From Lingula anatina (taxonomy: Eukaryota > Brachiopoda > Lingulata > Lingulida > Lingulidae): a stretch of DNA of 52,986 bases. The first letter of the stretch is position 1. Each line of letters begins with the position of its first letter. A model generated the notes under the pieces. The model was not told the origin of the DNA. It saw only the letters and a program-made list of their open reading frames with translations, and ran no database searches. The stretch is taken from the NCBI RefSeq assembly GCF_001039355.2, contig NW_019775448.1, positions 346,051-399,036 on the forward strand. The letters are read 5' to 3'. Below, in pieces: positions 11,870 through 23,819 of this stretch. Both the position numbers and the translations under genes were made by a program.

Positions 11870-12977
11870 CCAGGAAGTACCAGTATTGTGGACAAAAGTA
11901 AGCCAGACTAGGCATTTACCACTGTGACATTATTTGTGGTGTGATAAACAGAATAAACAATGAATGGTATGGTCTTTGTAAAATTTGCAGTGATTAACAT
12001 CCTCAACTGACCTGAGAGTAAGGTCAGTGGTGAGGTGAATGTATAATTGTTAACTTATGGAGAAGTAATTTATATGAATATTTTAAAATTCACATTGAAG
12101 TTTAAATTATAACTAACCTCAAAATTCATATTTACTTTTTTAAGGTAAGGGATTGATGAAGACTGGAAATATATTTTGGATGTGGTACAGTTTGCTAAGG
12201 AAGATCCTAGGCATGTATGCAGTATGTTGTTCACCAAGGACAAAAAATGTATGAAGTATGTCTGAACATGTTAAGCTGCTGCCCTTAACAGATGCAATCA
12301 AGTTGTTGGATATAATTATTTGATGACAAAAATCACGTGAGAATAGGCAAGAAAAGCAAAATGGTAAAATTCCTATCAGAATCCAATGATTGTAACAGGG
12401 AAAGTGCAACTTTTCTTAAGTCTTTCACATGCTCACATACAGGGCTTAGAACAAACTGTTTGATCATTCTCAAACAGAACACTATGCAGCTTCAACCTGC
12501 CTATGGCAAGGAATTATTAAATGGAGTTGTTAGGAGATATATAAAGAATGTAACATATTTAATTTTACCACTGAGAGAACAACCCACTTGGATGTCAGAT
12601 ATTTTTATTTAACAGATTAAAGGTTTGAGGTTTGTTATATTTAAATTGTATCATATTGTTAATAATAAAATGTAAACTCGTTTTAATAAGAACTTTTTTA
12701 AATTGAACAGACGACTCAAATTTATCATATGGACATAATATATTTAAATTAATATATATTTTTAATATGTATAACATTTTATACTTTTAATAATAAAATT
12801 TGAACTCCTCCTTTCAATAAGAATTTCTTAAAATTGAGCAGATGACTCATTTAACATATGGAAAACAAGTACAAAAATGTACCGAAATAAATTGTATCTA
12901 AAATCAAGTCTTGATTGAGGAACCCTCCCCCTCCAAAAAAAAAATCGAATAATTTTAGACAGCGACCCAAGTTGGAT

Positions 12978-13419
12978 ACCTCCTACTAATTTCCATCGTT
13001 TTTCCAAAACAAAATTTGTTTGATGAGATCAAGCTCACACTGCATTTGTGGATCTTTTTCTGTCATACCAGCCCAGTTTTGGTTTTAAATCCTCATACAT
13101 GGATCGTTGTGGAAACAAAAACTGAATGTCATGAAAATTGCGCGGTTGGAAAAGAAACCATCAAATGTACATAACAGACAAGCTTCAACGCGTAGAATTT
13201 CGTGCTTCTACGGCCTAGATCTAAAAGACTACTAAACTTTTTTATTTGATTTACCTCCTCTATCATATATTTGGGCAGTTACTTAGAAAGGAAGAGACAC
13301 GAAGACAGTGGAGGTTACTTAGCAGAAACTTTAAAATATGTGCTTCCAATGCGGCTTATCACACGTGCAAATCCAACCCGGAAGTAAATAAATGTTTATG
13401 TACATGCTACGGAGTGAAA
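12978..13419. other. Spacer and probable ABHD2 promoter region
   Basis: Unique, less AT-rich sequence between the NTAQ1 duplicate and the first possible ABHD2 exon. It should hold the ABHD2 promoter, but I see no clear core element. Confidence 0.4.
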
Positions 13420-13489
13420 ATGGGCTGTTGTCTTATTTGCTCCTGTCAACCACGTGGTCCCAAAAGCGCCATAGCAGACGGAACTGGAG
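13420..13489 (+). CDS. Possible upstream coding exon of ABHD2 with MGCC N-terminus
   Basis: ATG at 13420 opens a 23-codon frame beginning MGCCLICSCQP and ending at a fair donor, GGAG|GTGAAT (13490). Spliced to the acceptor before 14619, it reads GGT ATC AAC AGT GTA ACA into the ABHD2 ATG without a stop. It would add 30 residues. Gly2 followed by Cys3, Cys4, Cys7 and Cys9 resembles a myristoylation/palmitoylation signal. Against this, human ABHD2 has no such extension, the normal start already gives a family-length protein, and in-frame joining has a one-in-three chance. Another donor, AATAA|GTGAGT at 13518, would make the exon non-coding for ABHD2. Confidence 0.3.
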
Positions 13490-14520
13490 GTGAATGTTCG
13501 CCTTTTTTGTTCAATAAGTGAGTATATATAATGTAGCTAATGAGATATCCATTTTAAAAGTGCCCCTAGTGTTTAATGTAACCTAGTCAACTTTGACATA
13601 TGTAAAGTGTCGATGCACTTAAAAATGGAAAACCAGACTTAATGTGTGCAACTCTTGTAACTGTAGTAGTCTTGGTCAAACGTTTTCATGTCTTTTGAGC
13701 CTTGCTTTAAATTTGTAAATGAATGCTCAGTTAATCGGCTGTGTGAACAAATATTACGTGTTACAAAAAATGTACCGAAGTAAAATGGGTACAAAGGTCA
13801 CAAAGACCTCAGAAAAACGGAGCCCCTGCTGAAAACGAATCATCAATAATCCATGAATCATGACCGTATGATGACGTATGTTATTGAATATAGTTAATCC
13901 GGCTGAAGTATATTAGAATTGCCCTTCCAACTGGATCTTAGACTTTGGACCGTTGCTTTACGTTTACTTTCATCTAGGGATGTATGTTGTCGGGTGCAGG
14001 AACAGATGTATATTTGGTCATGTACAGTATCCCAGTAAATGAACCATCAAATAATCATTAACGTTATCTGCATTTTTTCAATGCTGTCAAGTAAATACTG
14101 ACATTAGACAAGTAAATTTGTTTTCTATCCTCACTGATCTAGTTTGAGTGAGTGGATAGGCCAACCGATAATGTGCATGTCTTTTTATGACTACCTTTAC
14201 TCATTCTGTTTAAGCAGAGCAAATTTACCCATACTTCTACAACATTTTAATACTACAGGTAGTAAATGCTATCTCTTATATGAATAATTACACAAAACTG
14301 CTATCCCTGTAGAAGTTGTATGGGTTCATGACAGAAATGTTCATTTGAGATATCTTCTGTAAAGTACAACATTTTGTATACTCAATATAGCTGTTTTTGA
14401 TATGCAAGTATGTGAAATCTTAATGTAATGAATGTATTAATCAATAAACATTTCATGGATTTGATTGGCACTTGACATGTTAAGGTGATAAATTAATTCT
14501 TTCAATGTAACTGTTATCTT

Positions 14521-14646
14521 AACTTATTTTTGAGATATCAATTTTTTTTCCTTAGGTATCAACAGTGTAACAATGGTATCTGTAACTTATTTTTGAGATA
14601 TCAATTTTTTTTCCTTAGGTATCAACAGTGTAACAATGGTATCTGT
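14521..14646 (+). repeat. 63-bp direct duplication of a splice acceptor and start codon
   Basis: Two exact 63-bp units (14521-14583, 14584-14646) each contain polypyrimidine tract, TTCCTTAG acceptor, a 17-base leader and ATGGTATCTGT. Only the second runs into the ABHD2 frame. From the first ATG (14573) the frame reads seven codons and stops. The first unit is therefore a decoy acceptor and start, or the product of an assembly or replication slip. Confidence 0.9.
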
Positions 14647-17600
14647 ATTTAGTGAAGATTGGCAAGATCTTGGTATGACGCCCAATATAGTGACAGTTTG
14701 TGTCATTATAATTGGCTGCATAATTATCCGTGCCCTCCACTTAGCCAGCCAGCCTTCTGAACCAGAGTTATACTTCAGGCCATCAGACTTTGTTGAAAAA
14801 ATTCTGGATCTCTGTCCACTGCTGAAAAATGTGTAAGTTGTTGCTTCATATACTGCATATTTTACATACAGTATAATGTATACAAAAGCAAGAGAGAGAG
14901 AGAGAGTTTGTGTCTGTGTGAAAAAATTAATTATCATGTCTAAGTCATTCTTTTTGTCTTCAGATTTATATATTTTCACCTTTTGATGTTTTGATTCCTT
15001 ATCATAACATCAAAAGGTAAAACAATATAAATCTGATGACAAAAATTTCACAGTGAATCATGCTGATAAAAAAATGTTAATTAAAATTATAGCAAAATCT
15101 CCAAAATAAAAAAGAGAAAGTAATAGATAAATTTATCTATAATTTTTGAAAGATGTAAGCGAAAAAGCTTGTTAAGTCTTCCATGGCATTTAACATCTCT
15201 GTTACATCTTTTTCTTCATGAACTTTCATATCCCACTAAAATGACAGGATGTTCAAAATATAAACATTTACTGAGTACTCCACCTGTCAGTTTTCTGAAG
15301 CAGATTGGTAGTCTAGTTGGTAGGAACAAAAATGTTAAAAGTTCTTTGGAGGGAAAGAGGTGTAAAGAAGAGGAAATAATCTATAGATCTAAAATAAATA
15401 TTTATTTATTTATTTATTTATTATTATTTATAAATTTTATTTATTTATTTTTTTGGTTAGTTACATGCCTCCACTAATATGGGGGAGAAGTGGGCACCTG
15501 CAAACTATAGTGTATGGAAAGCTAGGCAGAATACAGTCTCCATTTCCTCGCGGACAAAGACATAAGATTATCATGAGAGATGGTGCTACACTTACATTTG
15601 ACATATTTGAACCTTTGAAGAAGCACGTAACAAAAGGTCAGTTTGACATGAATCTTCATATGCCCACCCCCCTGAGTTACTGTAAAAGACTCACAGATTA
15701 TGGGATTTGGTTATTCCTCACAGATTTGTTTTTGCTGCTGATACTTTTTCATTGTTTAATTTCATTATTTTTATTAAGTTTTTAAGAAATAAAATGTCTT
15801 ATCAATCTTAAGTTTAATATCTTTTGCTTAAATTTTAAGTATTTTATAAGGTATAAACCGTATGCACACATACATGTAATTAATTGACCTATGACCTTGA
15901 ACACTTAAACATTTTCTCTCCTTTTTATGTACAGACACAGATGTGTCTGTACATATAGCCATCATCTGCGTCTGTCGGCGCCGTCGGCGCCGTGCACTTT
16001 TACCGATAACACGATAAGTGGAAAACCATTTTACTTTTTGACTTGAAACTTGCAGAACTAATGAATATTCATAATACGCAGGTACCGATAACATGATAAG
16101 TGAAAAACGATTGTACCTTTTGGCTTAAAACTTACAGAAGTGATGAATATTCATAATATGCAGGTCAAGTTCGAAAATCAGCATGATCGGGTCACTTTTA
16201 GGGAATTTATGCTGTTTTTTCACTTTTTTCAGCATATATGCAGCACCGATAACACGATAAGTGGAAAACCATTTTACCTTTTGGCTTGAAACTTACAGAA
16301 CTGATGAATATTCATAATACGCAGGTCAAGTTCGAAAATCAGCATGATCGGGTCACTTTTAGGGAATTTATGCTGTTTTTTCACTTTTTTCAGCATATAT
16401 GCAGCACCGATAACACCATAAATGGAAAACCATTTTACCTTTTGGCTTGAAACTTACAAAACTGATGAATATTCAAAATACGCAGGTCAAGTTTGAAAAT
16501 CAGCATGATCGGGCCATTTTTATGGAAGTTATGCTGTTTTTTCACTATTTCAGCATATGTGCAACACTGATAACACATTTCAAGGAAAATCAATTGGCCA
16601 ATCGTCTTGAAATTCACAGGGGTGATCAGATTTACTAAAATACAGATGAGGTTCGAAAATAAGCTTGATCGGTTCAGTTTTGGTGAAATTGTGCCTTTTT
16701 TTGTATATAAGTCTTTTTTCCTCGGATTTAATTCATAGGCATGTTAAGAATCTCATTTGTGAACTAATTAGTAATGTAAAGGTGTTCTTTTGACATTTTC
16801 TGCATCTTAACAATATTGTTAGTTGATTATATAAAAATGATGGTAAACCTGTTATTGTGCATTGTGTAATAAAGTGTCAAAAATGGAAATAAACTCATAT
16901 CTTTACAGTTTGTCAGATTCAATCATTCACCATGTTCAGAATCTCAGAATGGAACAAATTGGACATTTAAAATTGTTCTATTGATATTTTTCCTATGTCA
17001 ACAACTTTCTTAGTTGATCATTTAAAAACGACAGTAAATTGATTATTTTGATATATATATGTAAAAAAAAGTGTTGAAAGTGGAAAGAAATTCATTTCAG
17101 TACAGTTATCTCTTGTGTACATTTTGGCATTTTGAAGTTGTGACTCTGAACTTCCATGGCCCTGAAGACCTTTCCATATCAATTTTTCTGAATATCCATG
17201 ATACTTTTATTTTATTATTAAAAATTGATGGTCATTATGCTGTTAAGCATTATAGTTTTTTGTTACAATTAAAATTTTCACATATGGACATTTTCAAGGT
17301 GTGACTTAGTCTTTGAACTTCCATTGGCTTGAATACCATTGCTAGTCACATCTTTTGAATAGCTATGATACATTTACTTTATTATTAAAAATTGATGGCC
17401 ATTGTGCTGTTAAGCATTATGTTAAATTGCATAAAAGATGAAAAAAAACCTTTTTTGGACATCGCTGCTGGGATGACCATTAAGGAAAAACCATTTTACT
17501 TATGATATTCTAACTTACTGAAAAGTTTCATAGGACTGAAGTGTAGCTTGTGTTGGAAATCAGTGTGATTGTTTTCTGTTTTGGAAGCAATGCAGCTCTA

Positions 17601-20600
17601 TGGAGTGCTATATGGGGCTACTGTTTATGGATGGTGGTAATTGTCCCTTGGGATAATCACTAGCTAAATTCAGAGCTATAAAATTACTTGCCTAATTGAT
17701 TTTCAAGTGCCCATTAAATAAGATTACATAAAACACACGTTGAGATTTCCCATTCAAGTCCTATAGGTTAAGCTCTCTTAACTGTGTCACATAATTAGGA
17801 ATTGGTGATAATTATGCAGGTAAATGTTGTTTAATATTGCAAATAAGTTTACAAAAGAAAAAAAATTGTGTAATGCCAACATTAATGCTATAGATGAATA
17901 ACAGTGCCTTATTATCCTCAAACACATTGGGGTTATTCATATCATGTTAATACAGCAAGATTAAAAGTTTGAATAGCAGCTTTATTGGAATTTTTTGTGT
18001 GTGTGTGTTTTCTTTTTAATTTTTTTTCTAAACACTGGCATTTTCAACTCCCATCCACCTGAAGCTCTTCAGATTTTCTGTATTTCCACATAAGCAGTTG
18101 CATAGGTTTTTATGTCTTTAAACAATATGTAATATTATTTTATGCACTGTCAACATTTTTCAAATATTGGGATTTTCATTATGTGAATTTGAACTCTCAT
18201 AGTCCAGAAACTGTAATCTTATTGCAGGGGTGGATTGAGGCCGTCTTCTGGGTCTTTCAGATGACGGTCAGATTTTAAAGTTTACATTGACTGGTATCAA
18301 TTTTTTTCTGTTGGAAGACCATCAAAAGTGTAGGATGGATCAACAAATATAATTTGGAATACTGTCAGAAAATACCTCTGGATCTGCTCCTGTTATTGAG
18401 CATGTTACCTGTTATGCATGATTAAAATTCAGTGTTGATTGACAGTGCTATTATAAGCATTATTTATTACTGCATCAAAATTGACAAAATGACCCATTTT
18501 CTATAGGTTAAGCTCTCTTAACTGTGTCACATAATTAGGAATTGGTGATAATTATGCAGGTAAATGTTGTTTAATAATGCAAATAAGTTTACAAAAGAAA
18601 AAAATTTGTGTAATGCCAACATTAATGCTATAGATGAATAACAGTGCCTTATTATCCTCAAACACATTGGGGTTATTCATATCATGTTAATACAGCAAGA
18701 TTAAAAGTTTGAATAGCAGCTTTATTGGAATTTTTTGTGTGTGTGTGTTTTCTTTTTAATTTTTTTTCTAAACACTGGCATTTTCAACTCCCATCCACCT
18801 GAAGCTCTTCAGATTTTCTGTATTTCCACATAAGCAGTTGCATAGGTTTTTATGTCTTTAAACATTATGTAATATTATTCTATGCACTGTCAACATTTTT
18901 CAAATATTGGGATTTTCATTATGTGAATTTGAACTCTCATAGTCCAGAAACTGTAATCTTATTGCAGGGGTGGATTGAGGCCGTCTTCTGGGTCTTTAAG
19001 ATGACGGTCAGATTTTAAAGTTTACATTGACTGGTATCAATTTTTTTCTGTTGGAAGACCATCAAAAGTGGAGGATGGATCAACAAAGATACTTTTGGAA
19101 TACTGTCAGAAAATATCTCTGGATCTGCTCCTGTTATTGACCATGTTACCTGTTGTGCATGATTAAAAATCAGTGTTAACTGACTGTGTTATTATAAGCA
19201 TTATTTATTATTGCATCAAAATTGACAAAATGACCTATTTTGCATCTTTATTTTCTGTTTTTTGTCTGTACATTTGACAGCTTTGCTGCCTTGTTTGTGT
19301 TTTCCAGGAGACTATACCATGCTAGTATGTCCAGGTATAGCCAATAGCAGTGAAAGCGTGTACATCAGAACATTTGTGGATTACGCCCAGAATGCAGGTT
19401 ACAGAGTAGGAGTGCTGAATCATTTGGGGGCCATCCAAACCATAAAACTTACCTCTCCCAGAATTTTCACGTATGGTCAGTTTGGTCTGTTTTATAGAGA
19501 CCTTTGAATTCTCTTCACTTTGTATCATTCATATTTAAGTTTTTGGTCTAATTTTAATTTGATCATAACATATCCATTAAATCTGAATTACAAAAATGGT
19601 ATCATTAAAAATTGTGTGTGGGACTATTCAGAATGAGTTATGTTGACCTAGCTAATCGCACATAGGGACTCTCGCTGAATGCAATCAGATAAATAGACTG
19701 TTTCAAACATACTTGTGTAATCACCAGTTTCTTCCTAATTATAATACTCAGTGTTAGTCTGTTAATCTGATTGCATTCAGCAAGAGTCTCCATTGAGTTG
19801 GTGTGCATTAGCTACATTGTAAGTCGATATAACTCGGTCTGAACTGTACCCTGTGCATGTTATATTGGGAACCTGTCATAAGTCTTATCACAGGTACTGA
19901 AATCTTCTTGGTGCTTTCGCAATTGATAATCATTAGATTAATTTTATTTACCTTATGAGCATGTTTTATCACTCTTAGATTTTCATAAAACATGCCAATT
20001 TTGACTGATAAAAACTTAAGTCTATGAGGCACAGATTTTGGTCAGAAATATGACAGAAAGAAAAAATATATTTTCCCCAAATTTAACAGGGATTTTGCCA
20101 CAGATAACCAAATTATCACTCAACTTTCCAAACAAAATGCAATAAAATTTTGAATAAGCAAATCCCTTTTTAAGGAGGGACAGATGAGTATGCAGCAATG
20201 GTAGAAGAGGTCCATCGTCTGTATCCAGACAGCAAGTTTATAGCAGTGGGGTTCAGCATGGGAGGCAACCTGGCTGTAAAATATCTGGGAGAGAAAAGCT
20301 CCAACCAAAAAAACTTCTTATGTGGTTTGTCCATTTGTCAGGGTTATGATGTGGAAAGGTAGGGATCTATGTGGTAGTAGAATTGAAACCTAGAGTTCTG
20401 AAACTTAGTTTTATTGCATTTTTTTCTGAAAAGGTAATCAGTATGTTGTCACTTATGCTAAAAATACTGTGTAATTAAGCTGAAAGCAAATGTTGATAAA
20501 ATTTTAGCTACGTAAACAAGGTATGGGTTGCTATACATATAGATAAATTACCTACTAGTAATGAAGCTGTCTTGTAAGAAACTGAAATATTTGAGGGCTA

Positions 20601-22669
20601 TAAGTATAACCCTTATGTTTAGCTGCTCTGGAGAAACAATTATTGGCACTTAAAGTAAATGTTTGATATTGGCTATTGTAGATGTCAGCCATACATGCTA
20701 AGTTGGGAGCACTTGCGGCGTGGGTACATATTTGCTATGACCCTCCACCAAAAGAAGATGTTGCGTACTCATGCAGACATTCTCTTTGGATCTGACAGTG
20801 AAAGACTGCACGGCAAGTTCGACACAGACAGGATATTGGCAGCAACTTCTTTAGTGGAATTAGATGACTTATATAGCAGGTGTGGTGCACTAAGATGGGG
20901 ATGTTAGTTAAAATCCATTTTCCTGTGGGATTTTTAGACGTTTTGGCAATGGTTATTACTGTAAAATTGATCAAACTTACTCTAGATCTTCTGATTGAAA
21001 AAAGCATACTTTGGCTGTGACTTACTAAGATTACTTAGTTAACTAGTGTATGGCCACATGTGAATCATCTTTTAAGTCCTACTTTTGACAATTTTATCAG
21101 GAAAAGAGCTGGATTTTCCTCCATAGAAGAATATTATAGGTGGTGTAGCTGCAGAAGCGTCATGGATAAGGTAAACAAAAATAATAATATTTATATATTG
21201 TAATTTTTCAAATGTTCCAATATATACATATGAACTAGAAACTTGCAGTGAGAGCATTTTTGGTAACTCTATGTAATTTAAACAAGAAAATGTTTGTGAG
21301 TTCATATTAAATTGAAATGAAATGCATCCTGAAATTAAGATTTTAACTTTTCAAATTCATACCTCCATAATTTAATGATATTTGACCTAACAGTACTTTC
21401 CTGGATTAAAAAGTTTTGACTCAAGGGATTTTATACCAGCTAATATGTGGCAGGGCTACAAGATGGGGAAGAAGCAGAATAGAAAGCAATAGGCAAAAGT
21501 TGCAAAGTTTTTGTCGAATCAGAATTCATTTAGAAGTAATTTGTTATATCAAAACTAGTATATTGTATCAAATCCAAGTGCAGTGATGGATCAGTCAATG
21601 ATTAATGAGCAAGGTTAAATTGCTTTTTTACCCCTGAGGAAAATTCATTTTGGCAGGTAAATCCCATGTAGAGTACTTTAAATTCTGCTTTGCATTGACC
21701 GAGACAAAAGACATTTTTGTAAGTGGTACATTTGTATGTACCAAATCCATGAACAGATTCACGAAATCTTTGTGTAATAAATGATTTTTTTTCTGGATAA
21801 ACAATTTGAATGGTTTTAATGATGACAGATTCTGTTTTGTTTCAGATAAAGATTCCCATGTTCTTTCTTAATTCTGCAGATGATCCTCTGGTGCCTCCTG
21901 CTTTGCATGACATGCCCCATGACTTTGTTAGTAAGTACAGCTAATGCCACATTTAATGTCAATGGTAGATATCAGAGACAAAACATTGTGATCTCTATTT
22001 TCAGAATATCAGAGTAAAAGTAAAAGTTCTGTCCACTCTGGTGTTATTAAATGATTTTTCTCTTATCCGTGACTAATACACCAACACATTTCAAATATCA
22101 GTAAGCTAGGCAATTTATACTATTTCTTTTTCAAACATTTTTAAGCCTAAAATCAAATTATGTTCAGTAGACTTTACAATATGACTATAATGAATATTTT
22201 TGACTACTTATGATTAAACTGATACAATTCACTTAGGTTATTACTTATATAGTCTTAATCCAGATTTTGTTCTATATATTTTTCCAATCCTTTCACTGTG
22301 TTAACCACTTCACGGATGAAAAAAGAATGGAGAAAATTTTGAGCTTCTATTTTTCATGTGTATTTTGTGATTTTTTAGCAGAGTTTTGTGTGTATTACAT
22401 GTCAGTATGAGTGAGCTGTTAAAGATTGTTATTCATTATTGATGCACATTTACTCAGTCAGTCCTTATGTCAGCTAACTCTTGAACTCTTTATTTTCAGC
22501 ATCACACGAGAATTGCATTTTTGCTGTGACCAAGCATGGAGGCCATCTTGGATTTTTTACAGGCAGTGGTTTTACGCCAGAACCTGTGACATGGCTGGAC
22601 AAAGTCATTGTACAATATGCTGATGCTTTAATTCAAGTTTCAAATCAGTGTCAGGACAAAAGAAATTGA
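14636..22669 (+). CDS. ABHD2: ABHD2, alpha/beta-hydrolase (monoacylglycerol lipase family), eight coding exons
   Basis: ABHD2 is a membrane serine hydrolase; in mammals it cleaves 2-arachidonoylglycerol in a progesterone-dependent way. Coding exons: 14636-14832, 15461-15636, 19308-19475, 20175-20358, 20682-20879, 21101-21170, 21846-21930, 22500-22669. Phases agree and give 415 aa (human 425). Seen: an N-terminal membrane segment at about residues 17-36 (VTVCVIIIGCIIIRAL), YMPPLIWGRSGHLQT, VCPGIAN, YIRTFVDYAQNAGYR, the nucleophile elbow GFSMGG with Ser208, NSADDPLVPP with the acid Asp343, and HGGHLGFF with His375. Residue roles follow the human triad Ser207/Asp345/His376. Acceptor AAG|G at 20174 is ordinary. 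The last exon recurs at 23202-23366 beyond an N, where the 3' UTR is complete. The start chosen is the second of two duplicated ATGs, since the first is closed by a stop. Confidence 0.95.
14887..14906. repeat. AG microsatellite
   Basis: A run of AG repeats lies in ABHD2 intron 1. A TTTA-rich low-complexity tract (15396-15450) immediately precedes exon 2. Confidence 0.7.
18225..18392. mobile_element. MITE, CAGGGGCGGAT family
   Basis: Ends CAGGGGTGGATTGAG and GGATCTGCTCCTG form terminal inverted repeats, with TTATTG repeated on both sides as a possible target duplication. It is homologous to 34256-34424. A second copy at 18965-19133 arose with the tandem duplication. Confidence 0.75.
18965..19133. 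mobile_element. MITE, CAGGGGCGGAT family, duplicated copy
   Basis: Same element and same flanks as 18225-18392, copied as part of the 740-bp tandem duplication. Confidence 0.75.
19646..19818. mobile_element. Fold-back MITE in ABHD2 intron 3
   Basis: Arms containing GACTCTCGCTGAATGCAATC and, inverted, GATTGCATTCAGCAAGAGTC lie around a loop of about 60 bp, extended outward by TAGCTAAT / ATTAGCTA. Core similarity links it to 7231-7442 and 45413-45611. Confidence 0.75.
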
Positions 22670-23098
22670 GCCAGCTCCTTTAAAGAATGGGTCCAATGAC
22701 AAAGACATACCTTATATATTTTGATATTATTGATAATGTTTATTCATTATATATTTTGTCTTGGTGCTTAAGTTTTACCTTTTTGGTATTTCATTCATCT
22801 TGCCACACCTTGCTTGAAGAAAGAACAGTTAACTGTTATCATCATCTCCATTTGAAAAACCATCTTTTATCTCTTAGTGTTACAAGTTTATCGAGTTACA
22901 TAATGAAGTGAAAGAGCAACTGTAAGAGAAAAAATGTTAAATCTTCAAATGCAGTCTGGCAGCTTCCTGTCACTCTTTTTTCCAAGAAATTGTTTCCTTC
23001 ATTTTAACTTGTGAACAATATTAAAATTCTTATTTGTACTAGCAATGATCTTCACAAACATCTCTCATACAGCTGTATTTTTATCTGTGGTGTAATTA
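22501..23098 (+). repeat. First copy of duplicated ABHD2 last exon and 3' UTR
   Basis: Matches 23202-23797 with only a few substitutions. The match ends abruptly at 23098, where foreign-looking GC-rich sequence begins. Confidence 0.9.
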
Positions 23099-23198
23099 GT
23101 ACCACCAGCGTGTACGCTGGCGGTACTCATGGTTTTAGTCCCGACCCGTCTCGTACAGCTCCGCCGGCTCCGCCGGCTCCGCCGGCTCCTGCGGCTCC
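23099..23198. other. GC-rich 100-bp tail of uncertain origin at a contig end
   Basis: The composition jumps from about 30% to about 65% GC. The stretch contains four CTCCGCCGG-like repeats and ends at the N at 23199. The homologous copy continues here with ordinary AT-rich 3' UTR instead, so this piece does not belong to the ABHD2 3' UTR. In the + frame it reads an open Pro/Ala-rich peptide (APPAPPAPPAPAAP). It may be a chimeric read end, vector or contaminant; I do not recognise it. Confidence 0.75.
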
Positions 23199-23199
23199 N
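23199..23199. other. Single N: contig join
   Basis: Sequence restarts within the ABHD2 last exon directly after this base, repeating about 600 bp already seen. Confidence 0.85.
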
Positions 23200-23201
23200 C
23201 T

Positions 23202-23366
23202 CACGAGAATTGCATTTTTGCTGTGACCAAGCATGGAGGCCATCTTGGATTTTTTACAGGCAGTGGTTTTACGCCAGAACCTGTGACATGGCTGGACAAA
23301 GTCATTGTACAATATGCTGATGCTTTAATTCAAGTTTCAAATCAGTGTCATGACAAAAGAAATTGA
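23202..23366 (+). pseudogene. ABHD2: Duplicate of the ABHD2 last exon, 5'-truncated
   Basis: Starts at CACGAGAATTGC inside the exon and keeps HGGHLGFF, WLDKVIVQYA and the stop codon. One residue differs near the C-terminus (QCQDKRN becomes QCHDKRN). There is no splice acceptor, since the exon start falls before the N. It is probably the start of an overlapping contig from the other haplotype. Confidence 0.9.
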
Positions 23367-23813
23367 GCCAGCTCCTTTAAAGAATGGGTCCAATGACAAA
23401 GACATACCTTATATATTTTGATATTATTGATAATGTTTATTCATTATATATTTTGTCTTGGTGCTTAAGTTTTACCTTTTTGGTATTTCATTCATCTTGC
23501 CACACCTTGCTTGAAGAAAGAACAGTTAACTGTTATCATCATCTCCATTTGAAAAACCATCTTTTATCTCTTAGTGTTACAAGTTTATCGAGTTACATAA
23601 TGAAGTGAAAGAGCAACTGTAAGAGAAAAAACGTTAAATCTTCAAATGCAGTCTGGCAGCTTCGTGTCAATCTTTTTTCCAAGAAATTGTTTCCTTCATT
23701 TTAACTTGTGAACAATATTTAAATTCTTATTTGTACTAGCAATGATCTTCACAAACATCTCTCATACAGCTGTATTTTTATCTGTGGTGTAATTTATTTC
23801 TGGGGCTACCCAC

Positions 23814-23819
23814 AATAAA
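23814..23819 (+). promoter_or_regulatory. Candidate polyadenylation signal of ABHD2
   Basis: AATAAA about 450 bp after the stop codon of the second copy. The first copy is cut before reaching this site. Confidence 0.45.

Larger units (their letters stand above)
9565..12977 (+). repeat. Near-duplicate of 5905-9520 (NTAQ1 3' region)
   Basis: The block repeats intron 4, exons 5 and 6 and the 3' flank of NTAQ1 at very high identity, apart from large indels. It lacks the TTAA MITE at 6474-6810. It has about 190 bp with poly-T (10530-10700) that is missing near 7180. It lacks GCTGGCATCTAGGGGACC-type sequence found near 7772. Single-base changes are scattered throughout. This fits two alleles of a very polymorphic genome; a true tandem duplication is the alternative. 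Confidence 0.9.
17761..19240 (+). repeat. Tandem duplication of a 740-bp segment in ABHD2 intron 2
   Basis: CTATAGGTTAAGCTCTCTTA occurs at 17761 and 18501. The following ~720 bp are almost identical between the two copies, with a few substitutions. Each copy contains one CAGGGGCGGAT-family MITE. No N separates them, so this is more likely a real tandem duplication than the N-bounded blocks are. Confidence 0.9.
15930..19290 (+). mobile_element. Large interspersed repeat filling ABHD2 intron 2
   Basis: This is a relative of the block in NTAQ1 intron 4. It begins with TATGTACAGACACAGATG and a CGGCGCCGTCGGCGCC stretch, followed by 162-bp units (starts near 16002, 16084 truncated, 16246, 16408, 16566). 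The AT-rich modules come next in the same order. It ends at TTTGTCTGTACATTTGACAG (19261-19280), within 30 bp of the exon 3 acceptor. It carries an internal tandem duplication (17761-19240). No coding capacity is visible. The boundaries are approximate. Confidence 0.65.

Noticed and set aside
13246-13521. Full 91-codon ORF as a gene of its own
   Set aside because: The first half has no support. Only the MGCC part with its donor fits a model, and that is listed at low confidence.
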